From: Thalassotalea litorea
GTDB taxonomy: Bacteria > Pseudomonadota > Gammaproteobacteria > Enterobacterales > Alteromonadaceae
Assembly (NCBI RefSeq): GCF_005843925.1
Contig: NZ_VCBC01000004.1
Location: forward strand, 248,001-312,000
Length of the DNA stretch: 64,000 nt
Reading direction: 5' to 3'
The first letter of the stretch is position 1. Every line of letters begins with the position of its first letter. A program made the position numbers and the translations under genes. Shown here in pieces: positions 18,207 to 27,006 of the stretch. The notes beneath the pieces were generated by a model. That model was given only the letters and a program-made list of their open reading frames with translations. It was not told the DNA's origin and ran no database searches.

Positions 18207-19769
18207 TTATATGTTTTGCAGGCCATATTGTTTGATTTTGTTTAGTAGCTCTCGATTTGTCGGGAGAGTATTTAGCAATTGTGCTGTTTTACTTCGGTTT
18301 TGCTGAATTAACGCGTTTACTTGTTGTTGCTCATCAATTATCTTTCGGCTGAATTGGGGGCGGGTTTCCCCTCCCATGCCATAGTAAATATATTGGTAAC
18401 TCGCGGACGGAAATAGTTCTTCGGTAACCAGCGAATCATATGTATACGGACATTGTGACTGCCATAGTGTTAACTTTTCCGCCAGATCTGCGGGGATTGT
18501 GGTCGCAGAGGTATTATCTAGCCAGTATTCACTGTCCCGCCTTTGAGACAGTACATAATGGAGTTTCAGGAATTCGAGAATTTGTTGCCAGCGCTCAAGA
18601 AATTTTTTATTGTAGCGCGCAGCAATGATATCCATATGGGAACGGCTTTGTGGCAGTTGTTTTGCAATATACTTCGCGGAAAGTTCAATCAGTGCAATCG
18701 CCGATGCTTCTAGTGGTTCAATAAAACCAGAAGACATGCCAATAGCGACACTGTTTTGGTGCCAGAATTTTTCCCTGTGCCCTGGGTTTATGGCAAGTTT
18801 TCGTACTGAAATATCATTTTCATCGAGTTTTATCGTAGAGCTTTGGATGTACTGACGCAACGTCTGTTCGGCATTATCGTCATTTTGGTGACTACTCGAA
18901 TATACGTAACCGACGCCACGGCGCGATTGCAGGCCTATATCCCAAATCCAGCCATTTTTTTGTGCCGTAGACAGCGTTGAAGAACCGATTGGTTGCTCTG
19001 CAGAGTCGTAGTTTATCTGTGCTGCCATGGCAGTGTCATTAAATAAAACATGCTTTTGACTCACAAACGGGATTTGGTAGGTCTTGTCGATAATCAGACC
19101 ATGGGTTCCGGTACAATCAATAAACAAGTCACCGCCAATTTCACCATGTTTTGCTGTGGTTACGGACTTTATATCTTGATTTGGATGAAGGTTAATATCG
19201 GTGATCGTATCGTTTATATGTTTTACACCAAGTTTATTGACGCAATGTTGACGAATAAACGGCCCGAATTTTCCAGCATCCAAATGATATCCATAATTAC
19301 CAAAGAAGGAAAAAGAAGGGGTCGATATTTGCTTTGGGGCTAAACCTTCTTCGCACAGCGCTGCCTGGAAGGTTACGGCATTTGCGAAAGGTATTTTATC
19401 TTTATGTTGTAACCAGTGGTTAGCCAAATTTAGCTGGTGATATTGTTCCGGCAAACTAAACGGATGATAATAATAATCGTTATCTCCCCGGCACCAATTA
19501 ACAAACTTGGAACCTTGTTTAAAGGACGCATCGCATTGACTTAGGAATTCAGTTTCGTCAATGCCCATGGATTTTAATGTATCACGCATGGTGGGCCAGG
19601 TACCTTCACCGACACCGATAGGCGTTATTTCAGTAGATTCTATAACGGTAATCTGAATACTGTTTTTATCGTTCTCTACCCAATGCTCAGCAGCGATGAT
19701 TCCGGCGGTTATCCAACCCGCGGTGCCTCCACCGAGTATGGTGATTTGTTGTATTTTATTATTCGGCAT
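18207..19769 (-). CDS. flavin-dependent tryptophan halogenase family protein (second copy)
   Basis: A 520-residue flavoprotein of the tryptophan-halogenase family and first gene of the four-gene operon. Seen are GGGTAGW (residues 13-19), GVGEGTWPT (52-60), Lys84 in ASFKQGSKF and FIEPLEASAIALIEL with the active-site Glu. The usual WxWxIP motif reads WIWDIG, with Gly in place of Pro, while the neighbour at 14899-16395 keeps the Pro. That motif is believed to keep the enzymes from acting as monooxygenases, so the two copies may differ in chemistry. They are clearly divergent paralogues. The TonB receptor gene lies 170 bp upstream, with a terminator in between. Confidence 0.83.
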   Translation of the reverse strand: MPNNKIQQITILGGGTAGWITAGIIAAEHWVENDKNSIQITVIESTEITPIGVGEGTWPTMRDTLKSMGIDETEFLSQCDASFKQGSKFVNWCRGDNDYYYHPFSLPEQYHQLNLANHWLQHKDKIPFANAVTFQAALCEEGLAPKQISTPSFSFFGNYGYHLDAGKFGPFIRQHCVNKLGVKHINDTITDINLHPNQDIKSVTTAKHGEIGGDLFIDCTGTHGLIIDKTYQIPFVSQKHVLFNDTAMAAQINYDSAEQPIGSSTLSTAQKNGWIWDIGLQSRRGVGYVYSSSHQNDDNAEQTLRQYIQSSTIKLDENDISVRKLAINPGHREKFWHQNSVAIGMSSGFIEPLEASAIALIELSAKYIAKQLPQSRSHMDIIAARYNKKFLERWQQILEFLKLHYVLSQRRDSEYWLDNTSATTIPADLAEKLTLWQSQCPYTYDSLVTEELFPSASYQYIYYGMGGETRPQFSRKIIDEQQQVNALIQQNRSKTAQLLNTLPTNRELLNKIKQYGLQNI

Positions 19770-19886
19770 GCTGCTTACATCATCTGATAGTTTGGCCCAG
19801 TTTGCGTGGCTTATGGACTCATTTGCGTTAGAACCATAATGCTAAAACATTGCGGTTATTACAATAGAAATAGGGGTGATTGAGAA

Positions 19887-19916
19887 AATAAAGCCGCGGG
19901 ATTCCGCGGCTTTATT
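19887..19916 (-). terminator. terminator after the TonB receptor gene
   Basis: A perfect 13-bp stem AATAAAGCCGCGG/CCGCGGCTTTATT with loop GATT lies 24 bp after the receptor stop. The flanking A/T runs give a U-tract in the minus direction. It separates the receptor from the halogenase operon, so the latter is probably read by partial read-through or from its own promoter in 19770-19886. Confidence 0.85.
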
Positions 19917-19939
19917 ATCAGTGTTGCTATCCTCAAAAA

Positions 19940-22900
19940 TTAGAAGGAGTAGCGAGCACCTAGCGCATAACGTGCACCGGTCTGAGTGACATTTGTCACC
20001 TGATTCCAAGAACGACCATGCTTACGAGTGTACTCATCGGTAATATTGATACCTTCGAGGAAGACTGTTAAGCCTTCAACCCATGGCAAGTCGTAACTTG
20101 CGCTGATATCAAACTGCTCGTACTCTTCGGTATATACAGGGTTTGGTGCATTGTCTGCAGCATTTTCCCAGTAAGACTTCAGGAACTCATCACGCCAGTT
20201 ATAAGCAATACGAATCTGGAATCCGTCTTTTTCATAAAAGGCAATAAGGTTGGCAGTATCACTGATGTCAGTCTCTGGATTTACATCTAGAGTAAGGCTA
20301 GTGTTGTCATAGGTGTTATCCGTATTAACAAACGTGTAGTTAGCGATCACACCAAAACCTGACTCACCGAATAGGTGCTGAGCTGTTAGCTCTAAACCAT
20401 CGTAACCTTGCTCATTGCTGGAATTGCTCGGTACGCTGATTGCAAAGTCTAATAATGGGTCACCAGGAACACCTTCAACAACAACAAAACCAGATGCATT
20501 CAGATAAACCGTTTCACCATCAGCGTAGTTATCATATATCCAGTTACGCATCGCTGTTTTATCGGCAATACCAACTGCTGCAACTGCTTCATTCCAGCGC
20601 TGACCGCCAATTGGCGTATTGATATCAAACGGTCTGAAATCTTCAGTTGTTGTGGTAATCGCATTGGTGATGGTTTTGTCAAAATAGGCGGCAGATAGGT
20701 AGCTACCTTCGGCGTAATACCATTCAACGGAGAAATCCCAGTTATCCGATTCAAGCGGTAATAAACCAGGGTTTCCAGAACCACCACCAGCACCGGCCAG
20801 GTTATGTCCTTGGCCTACTGAGGTACCACCAGACAAGTCACCGTAATATGGACGGTTAATGGTTTCGCTGTATGCTGCCCGCACAATCAAATCATCGGTT
20901 AACTCAAGATTCAAGTTAATTGAAGGTAAGGTGTGTGAGTAATCACCGCTTCTTGATTGGTAAATAAAATCACCATCAATTGGCGTTAGGTAAAATTCTG
21001 TTTCACCTACCCAGCTGTCAAAGTCTTCATAATTAACAACCGCAGAAGTACTGTCAATTTCAGTTTGCTCGTGGCGCAAGCCGAAATGCACGTCAAATGG
21101 CATGGTGCCAATTTCACCTTCATAGTTGTATTGAAAGTAAATAGAGGTAATGGTTTCTTCTACGTACCGGTCGGTGCCTTGGGCAAAGTTATTTGATGGA
21201 CAGAAGTTGGTACCACAAATCGAATCTGCTGGCTGACCATATAAAGACTCAGCATAAGGAACGATGGTATTAAAGTCCCATTTATAATATCTGTCGACAA
21301 TATTCCAGCTACCCGCATCTTGATCCTGAAAATCAGCAAAATAACCGCCGCTGACATCAAATTTATCATGAATGCTACTTTCTGGTAATTGCGATGCATC
21401 AAATACGCCTGCGCCCATGCCACCCCAGTCATCACGTTGAATTTGTGGTGCTTCACGACGATGGTTAGAGGCGTTCATATATGCAGCGCCAAAGTCAATG
21501 GAACCGAATTCGTCCATATCATAGGAGCCATTCCACTGTGCCTGATCGAGTTCAATATCTGTGCGGTCATTACGGAACCAGCTACCCGCGACTTCCATCA
21601 ATTCCGGCGATAATGTTTCTGAGCCTTTCACCGCAAGTACTGGTAAAGCGCCAGAAAAATCGGTGGCGGCGCCTTCACGAATACGTGCCATCAATGATAA
21701 GGTATTCGCACTACCGTATTTGTTGTTAGGCTCTTCAACGGCATCTGACGTATGGACATCAAATTCCATCCAGAAATTGTCGGTTACCTGCCATTCCAGA
21801 TTTAAACCTATCATGGTGGTGTCTTCACGAGTACCTGAATTGCGTGCACCCATGGATAAATCCTGCAAAGAACCTTCACCATAGTATTCGCTATAAAGTA
21901 ATGGTGAAGAAACAGGACCATCTGACCATACGTTTTCAGATGGTGCAAAGGTGTACCATGCTGAGATATCGTTGTACTGAAGATCAACTTCTTTTTCGAT
22001 GTACATTGCATCAACGGTGGCGCGGAAATTGTCTGATACATCGTATTGAAGTACTAAGTGACTATTTAGGCGCTTGCGCTGTTGCTCTTCAAATTTGTAT
22101 ATAGTGGTTTGCGGAACTGAATAAATATCATCGCTATTCGGATCAGGACGGTTTACCTGATTTTCATAAGGAACACCACCCCAGGTAGCATTGTCGCCGT
22201 CACCCCAATCCTGGTGCTGACGCGCTTCAAATGAGCGCCAACCAGTACCAACTTCTGCTTGTTGGCTACCTGACTCACGCTCTGCGTAGTTGGCGGTTAA
22301 TGAAATACCAAATTTACCATCGGCAAATACATTGGAATAAATACCGGAAAGTTCAGGAGTAATACTACCTTCTTCCGTCGAGCTATCATTCACGCCTTTG
22401 ACACTGAAACTCGCTTTTTGCTTGCCAATTGCCAGTGGTTCATTGGTATTTAGGTTAATGGTTGCACCTAAGCCACCCGTGGCTAATTTGGCCATGGACG
22501 TCTTATAAACTTCTAAACCAGAAATACCTTCAGCTGCCAGGTTATCAAAATTGAAAGAGCGATCACCTGTGGTATTGGCCAATTGACGGCCATTGATAAG
22601 CACCAGGTTACGTGATGAGCTAAAACCACGTACCGTTACCTTTTGACCTTCACCATTGTTACGGTCAATGGATACACCTGAAATACGTTGTAATGATTCT
22701 GCAAGGTTGGTATCTGGGAATTTACCCATATCTTCAGCGGAAATAGCATCCACGATGCCTGTTGATGAACGTTTGACGTCCATTGCTCGAATTACTGAGC
22801 CTTTAATGCCAGTAACTTCTATGACTTCGATTTCATCGCCATCTGCCTGGGTGCTTTCTTGCGCACCGGCACTGGCCATGGTCGTCGCGCCCAGCACTAG

Positions 22901-22948
22901 TGATAGTGTGGTGGCTAACTTAGACTTCTTGAACGTAAAGTTCGTCAT
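19940..22948 (-). CDS. TonB-dependent outer-membrane receptor
   Basis: A 1002-residue outer-membrane receptor. There is a signal peptide (about 1-29, ending ASAGAQ), a plug domain (about 45-170) with EVIEVTGIKGSVIRAMDVKR and LAESLQRISGVSIDRNNGEGQKVTVRGF, and a long beta-barrel ending in the Phe-terminated strand GARYALGARYSF. It belongs to the group often annotated by TonB-dependent receptor TIGR01782-like profiles, common in carbohydrate-utilisation clusters. It likely imports laminarin oligomers or another glycan. A LacI-type operator 46-59 bp upstream links it to the laminarin genes. A possible -35 TTGACG (minus strand, 23070-23075) with a weak -10 lies further upstream. Confidence 0.93.
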   Translation of the reverse strand: MTNFTFKKSKLATTLSLVLGATTMASAGAQESTQADGDEIEVIEVTGIKGSVIRAMDVKRSSTGIVDAISAEDMGKFPDTNLAESLQRISGVSIDRNNGEGQKVTVRGFSSSRNLVLINGRQLANTTGDRSFNFDNLAAEGISGLEVYKTSMAKLATGGLGATINLNTNEPLAIGKQKASFSVKGVNDSSTEEGSITPELSGIYSNVFADGKFGISLTANYAERESGSQQAEVGTGWRSFEARQHQDWGDGDNATWGGVPYENQVNRPDPNSDDIYSVPQTTIYKFEEQQRKRLNSHLVLQYDVSDNFRATVDAMYIEKEVDLQYNDISAWYTFAPSENVWSDGPVSSPLLYSEYYGEGSLQDLSMGARNSGTREDTTMIGLNLEWQVTDNFWMEFDVHTSDAVEEPNNKYGSANTLSLMARIREGAATDFSGALPVLAVKGSETLSPELMEVAGSWFRNDRTDIELDQAQWNGSYDMDEFGSIDFGAAYMNASNHRREAPQIQRDDWGGMGAGVFDASQLPESSIHDKFDVSGGYFADFQDQDAGSWNIVDRYYKWDFNTIVPYAESLYGQPADSICGTNFCPSNNFAQGTDRYVEETITSIYFQYNYEGEIGTMPFDVHFGLRHEQTEIDSTSAVVNYEDFDSWVGETEFYLTPIDGDFIYQSRSGDYSHTLPSINLNLELTDDLIVRAAYSETINRPYYGDLSGGTSVGQGHNLAGAGGGSGNPGLLPLESDNWDFSVEWYYAEGSYLSAAYFDKTITNAITTTTEDFRPFDINTPIGGQRWNEAVAAVGIADKTAMRNWIYDNYADGETVYLNASGFVVVEGVPGDPLLDFAISVPSNSSNEQGYDGLELTAQHLFGESGFGVIANYTFVNTDNTYDNTSLTLDVNPETDISDTANLIAFYEKDGFQIRIAYNWRDEFLKSYWENAADNAPNPVYTEEYEQFDISASYDLPWVEGLTVFLEGINITDEYTRKHGRSWNQVTNVTQTGARYALGARYSF

Positions 22949-22993
22949 CTGTTTCTCCCCTGGGAACTTAATCCCTGTTGTATTTTTGTTTTT

Positions 22994-23007
22994 TGTAACC
23001 GCTTACA
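22994..23007. promoter_or_regulatory. LacI-type operator upstream of the TonB receptor
   Basis: The 14-mer TGTAACCGCTTACA has near-perfect dyad symmetry about a central CG. It differs by one base from the operator at 9534-9547 in the laminarin locus. It lies in the leader region just before the receptor start, where a repressor could block transcription. Confidence 0.68.
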
Positions 23008-23640
23008 TTTTTAATTCTTTTACTGCGAAAAAATGCGGTTATTTATAAACTAATACGTTATTTACTTAACGTCAACATTAATTGTTAATTCAATGTTGGT
23101 CAAAAGTTAATCAAAACAGGGGCTGGAAAATCAAATTTATCTGCACTGGTTGCTATTTTTAACGGAATTTTATGTTGATGGATTGCTTACTGATTCACCC
23201 CTTGAAACTGATCTTTTGGACACTGAAAGTCATAACACAATGATAAATCAGCAACCTTTTTCAACCAGCAAACGTTAATCGTGTAAAAGCGCTATTTCGG
23301 TCAAAGAGGTACGTTAAACTGGGTAACCCTTGGTAGCTAACGATTTGTATTTTCTGCTTTTACATTATGTTCATATTGTTTTTTACTTGGAGGTATACAT
23401 CGGCTGTTTAGGTGATAAACCTTAAGGTATAGCCCAGAGAATTCGGTTAACCGAGCGCTTTGGTGGAAACTTATATACATTGGTTGTGAACTTGGATTAT
23501 CTTGTGGTGTTAATTACACTGAAAGTGAATCTCTGATTTATTGTGCTGCAATCCTTCGCAGGCTCTCGTGCATGAAGTTAAATCTGATCATTAACATAAG
23601 TACTTGTAGCTGAGACTTTAATCTAATAAAGGTGGTTGTT
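23008..23640. other. long intergenic region between divergent receptor and ADP-ribosylglycohydrolase genes
   Basis: About 630 bp with no convincing ORF. The left part should hold the receptor promoter (TTGACG on the minus strand at 23070-23075). The right part should hold the promoter of the gene at 23641. A partial operator-like element TGTAAAAGCGCTAT is seen near 23282 but is not symmetrical. No repeat or structured RNA is evident. Confidence 0.4.
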
Positions 23641-25686
23641 ATGGGCGGTCGGGCAGCACGGAAACGGTTATCTTCGAATCTTTGCCATTGCATTTTGGCG
23701 TCATTGCTACTGATTCCTGGCTTGTTTCAAAATGCGGCTTCGCAAAGTGCAGAGTTAAAAAGCGCGGATAGCAAGTCGACATATTCGTTGTCGATGGCCG
23801 ATTATCAAGACAAAGTTTATGCCTCCTGGTTAGGGCAAATGGTCGGCAACTTTTATGGTTTACCCTATGAATTTAAGTTTATCGAACAACCCGGTCCGGA
23901 AAACTTTCCTTATGGATATGGCAGTAGTCTAGAACGTCTTAAAGAGTTCAATGGTGCGTTTTCTGACGATGATACCGATATTGAATATATGTATCTGTTG
24001 GCAATGGAAAAATACGGCACCACTCCTTATTACCAACAACTGGCTGAAGACTGGCAGCACCAGGTGCGAGAACGGGTTTGGGCTGCTAACCGCCAGGCTT
24101 TGGCATTAATGCGGGCGGATTTTAGCCCCCCTTTAACGGGTCATAAATACTATAACAGTGAGTGGTTTCAAATCGACCCGCAACTTATCAATGAAATATG
24201 GGCGGTGACCGCCCCAGGGATGATTGATTATGCGGTGCAAAAAACCGACTGGGCAGCGCGGATCACCAATGACAGTTTCGGGGTAGAGCCTGCAATGCAC
24301 TATGCTGCGATGTATAGTGCCGCGTTTTATGAATCCGATATCAACACGCTAATCAATATTGGTTTAAAAGCCTTGCCTAAAGATGGCAAATTTTCACACG
24401 TTGTGATCGATATGCAAAAGCTTTATCAAAAGTATCCGCAAAACTGGCAGCAGGCGCGTCAGGAAATGGCCGCTAAGTATGCAGGGAACTTCGAGTACAA
24501 CCCAAATTCCTGGTATGCCATTGATGCGACGTTAAATGGTGCCTGCGCAATACTGGCTTTGTTATATGGGCAAGGGGATTTTCAGCGCACGATGGATATG
24601 TCGGTCGCCATGGGTTTTGATGCCGACAATCAGGCCGCAACCCTTGGAGGTTTACTAGGAATCATCGGCGGTGTGCAAGCCATTCCAGAATCTCTGCTGT
24701 ATCCTTTTGGCAACAAACAATGGCAAAAACCTTTTAACGATAAGTACATCAACATTACCCGAGAAGACCTTCCTGATGCGAGCATTGAAGATATGGCTCG
24801 TCGTATTGCTACGCAAGGAGAAAAGGTGATTATCGCCAATGGCGGCAGCAAAGAAACCGTAGATGGGCAACAAGTTTATCGGATTAATCGCGAGGCCAGT
24901 TTTGTCGCGCCTATGGAACTTGCCAAAGCACCGCCGCTATTTATCGAAGTTAATCAACAGTTTGAATTTGAATTTTACCCGTTATTACATCATCAGTCGC
25001 TTGATTATGTGCGCTTTTCTATTGTAGAAGGGAGTTTACCTGAGGGGGTCACACTGAAAGATAATAGAATCTTCGGCGTCAGTGGCAAAACCGGGATTTT
25101 TCAAGTGACAATTCAAGGCGTAACGCCCGGGATGACCAATCGACAAACCTATACACTATCCATCCATAGTAAAAATCTGGCACCTGAGGCTGAGGCCGTC
25201 ATTCATAATGATAAAGAGTATCAGCAGTTGGACGATGAAATTTTCCTTATCCGCGATGGCAAGCGGGGATTACGTGATGGTTTGAGTCAGGGCGATACCT
25301 TTTATTCCGCGCCACAAGCTAAAGCGCCGGCATCAGCGGATACCTATGGCTACCGCTTTAAAACCGCTCAAGAGATATCGACATTACTATTTAACCCAGG
25401 ATACGTTAAAGAAGACAGCGGTTGGTTTACCAGCATTCATGTTCAATATTTAGATAACCAGCAAGAATGGCAAGATGTAAAAGCACTGAATATCACCCCG
25501 CGTTTGGAACTCCATAACAATAAATACTTGCAGGGCAAAGTCATTGATCATTTGGTGCGCTTTCAACCGGTCTCTACCACGGCAATTCGAATTCAGGGTA
25601 TTCCAGGCGGCACCCAACCGGATGATCCAGAACAACACAAAGTCTTTCAATCGGCCATTTCTGAACTTAGCGTTCATCAGTATTAG
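23641..25686 (+). CDS. exported ADP-ribosylglycohydrolase-fold protein with Ig-like and C-terminal beta domains
   Basis: A 681-residue protein with a signal peptide (about 1-36, hydrophobic ILASLLLIPGLF). Residues about 50-370 form the ADP-ribosylglycohydrolase (DraG-like) fold: the metal-binding motif SDDDTDIEY and the C-terminal GFDADNQAATLGGLLGIIGG are both present. A putative-Ig (He_PIG type) domain follows (about 425-510, SIVEGSLPEGVTLKDNRIFG), then a C-terminal beta-rich part (about 515-681). An exported ADPRG-fold enzyme next to glycan genes more likely acts on a sugar linkage than on protein ADP-ribosylation (inference). An AAGGTGG box precedes the ATG; a GTG at 23632 is less likely. 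Confidence 0.8.
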   Translation: MGGRAARKRLSSNLCHCILASLLLIPGLFQNAASQSAELKSADSKSTYSLSMADYQDKVYASWLGQMVGNFYGLPYEFKFIEQPGPENFPYGYGSSLERLKEFNGAFSDDDTDIEYMYLLAMEKYGTTPYYQQLAEDWQHQVRERVWAANRQALALMRADFSPPLTGHKYYNSEWFQIDPQLINEIWAVTAPGMIDYAVQKTDWAARITNDSFGVEPAMHYAAMYSAAFYESDINTLINIGLKALPKDGKFSHVVIDMQKLYQKYPQNWQQARQEMAAKYAGNFEYNPNSWYAIDATLNGACAILALLYGQGDFQRTMDMSVAMGFDADNQAATLGGLLGIIGGVQAIPESLLYPFGNKQWQKPFNDKYINITREDLPDASIEDMARRIATQGEKVIIANGGSKETVDGQQVYRINREASFVAPMELAKAPPLFIEVNQQFEFEFYPLLHHQSLDYVRFSIVEGSLPEGVTLKDNRIFGVSGKTGIFQVTIQGVTPGMTNRQTYTLSIHSKNLAPEAEAVIHNDKEYQQLDDEIFLIRDGKRGLRDGLSQGDTFYSAPQAKAPASADTYGYRFKTAQEISTLLFNPGYVKEDSGWFTSIHVQYLDNQQEWQDVKALNITPRLELHNNKYLQGKVIDHLVRFQPVSTTAIRIQGIPGGTQPDDPEQHKVFQSAISELSVHQY

Positions 25687-25698
25687 TAGGCATTAGCA

Positions 25699-26955
25699 CT
25701 AGTCGGCGGTGATATCGGCTAACGGACTATTATTTTGTTGCACCTGTTGTAATAGCGAAAATTGCGGTTGGTAATAAAAACTGCGCAAAACAGGGCGCCG
25801 AGCGTCAACGAACAGGGGGTAACCCACAGTTCGGTAGCTGTTTTGACTTACTGGATAAGGGCGTTGAAGGTTAAGAGAAAAGCCGATTTCTCCGCGGTAA
25901 TCAACGCTGGTATTGAAATTGTGATAGCCAGAGAAAAAACTATCAGCGCCATTGTCGTTAGGTAGGGTATCAATACTCCACAAACCAGCACGAATATGGT
26001 CAGGTTTTATGAAAAAAATCTGCGATTTATCTGCGTATGACGATGGATGTTCGAGGTTGCTGAAATGAATTCGTTGTGCGACTTCCAATCGATTGGTCGC
26101 CGCCATTGAAGGATAGTTGAACATCAGGCTAAGCGCTTGCTTTACAAGGGGAATCTGGATGGGATCCGTTACCCCGTTCATTAATCCGAGGTTGTGCCAA
26201 AACGCGATGGTATCTGCTTTTTGTGCTAACTGCTCTGTTATCTTAGCTGCAATATCTAAATGATATTCTTGTCGTTGCAGTGCCAGCCAGATCTGTTCCA
26301 GCGGCGAAAATTGATGGTGCTTAAGCAGCCAGTCAATGATGCGTTGCGGGGCGATATTGGCAAGCTTAACGTCATTACTTTCAATCCTTGGGATCGCGAT
26401 ATTTTCACTAAACCCTGACAGGGTTATCTGCCGGCTGATTTCTTTATTCGAATAGCTGGCGTTGGGGTAGCCTGATAATGTGCGCAGTACCACCATTGCA
26501 AAGTCGGAATGACTGTGGATAAATTTACCGTCCGGTTTGCGATTTTTATCGTTGACGTGGCTAAGGACATATTTGAATTTGCCTTGGGTCGTTTGTTGAT
26601 AAAATATTTGTCGATAGTTGAGATCAATGACCTGCACACTTCGATATGGGCCCAATTGCTCAGGGAGGGATATCACCACGGGACTGGTGCGCAAATCGAC
26701 AATTGCCACTAGATGTTGGATCCCTGGTGCGGAATAATCAACGGCGGCAATGGGTCTGACAGACGCAAAATTATTGGCGCCAAAATGACGAAGGTGATCG
26801 ATAACGCGCTTCGCATGATAGATGCGAGAATACGTAAACAATTGACTGTCATCGAATGTTTGTTCGAGGTTTGGCGCTTGCTTTGCCGAAACTGAGGTCA
26901 GGTTAGAGCAAACCAGTAGTGCCAAAAAGTAGCATGTTATGATTTGTTTAATCAT
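25699..26955 (-). CDS. exported DUF1254-like protein
   Basis: A 418-residue protein with a clear signal peptide (about 1-24, cleavage after SVSA). The N-terminal half resembles DUF1254 proteins: VAIVDLRTSPVVISLPEQLGPYRSVQVIDLNYRQIFYQ is the typical part. The C-terminal half has the GLWSIDTLPND, FSLNLQRPYP and VDARRPVLRSFYYQPQFSLL pattern of the paired DUF1214 region, in a degenerate form. The reaction is unknown. The gene converges with the ADPRG gene (12 bp between stops) and follows hmgA. Its start codon lies inside an 11-bp inverted repeat and no normal ribosome binding site is visible. Confidence 0.65.
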   Translation of the reverse strand: MIKQIITCYFLALLVCSNLTSVSAKQAPNLEQTFDDSQLFTYSRIYHAKRVIDHLRHFGANNFASVRPIAAVDYSAPGIQHLVAIVDLRTSPVVISLPEQLGPYRSVQVIDLNYRQIFYQQTTQGKFKYVLSHVNDKNRKPDGKFIHSHSDFAMVVLRTLSGYPNASYSNKEISRQITLSGFSENIAIPRIESNDVKLANIAPQRIIDWLLKHHQFSPLEQIWLALQRQEYHLDIAAKITEQLAQKADTIAFWHNLGLMNGVTDPIQIPLVKQALSLMFNYPSMAATNRLEVAQRIHFSNLEHPSSYADKSQIFFIKPDHIRAGLWSIDTLPNDNGADSFFSGYHNFNTSVDYRGEIGFSLNLQRPYPVSQNSYRTVGYPLFVDARRPVLRSFYYQPQFSLLQQVQQNNSPLADITAD

Positions 26956-26977
26956 GCCCTAAAGCATAGGGCATGAT
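26951..26977 (-). promoter_or_regulatory. inverted repeat enclosing the start codon of the DUF1254-like gene
   Basis: Arms ATCATGCCCTA and TAGGGCATGAT pair perfectly over 11 bp around the loop AAGCA. The start codon (26953-26955) is within one arm. It is not followed by a U-tract, so it is not an evident hmgA terminator. It may hide the start codon in the mRNA or be a protein-binding palindrome. Confidence 0.5.
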
Positions 26978-27006
26978 TCAATAACCGTGAATAAAGGCGC
27001 GTTATT

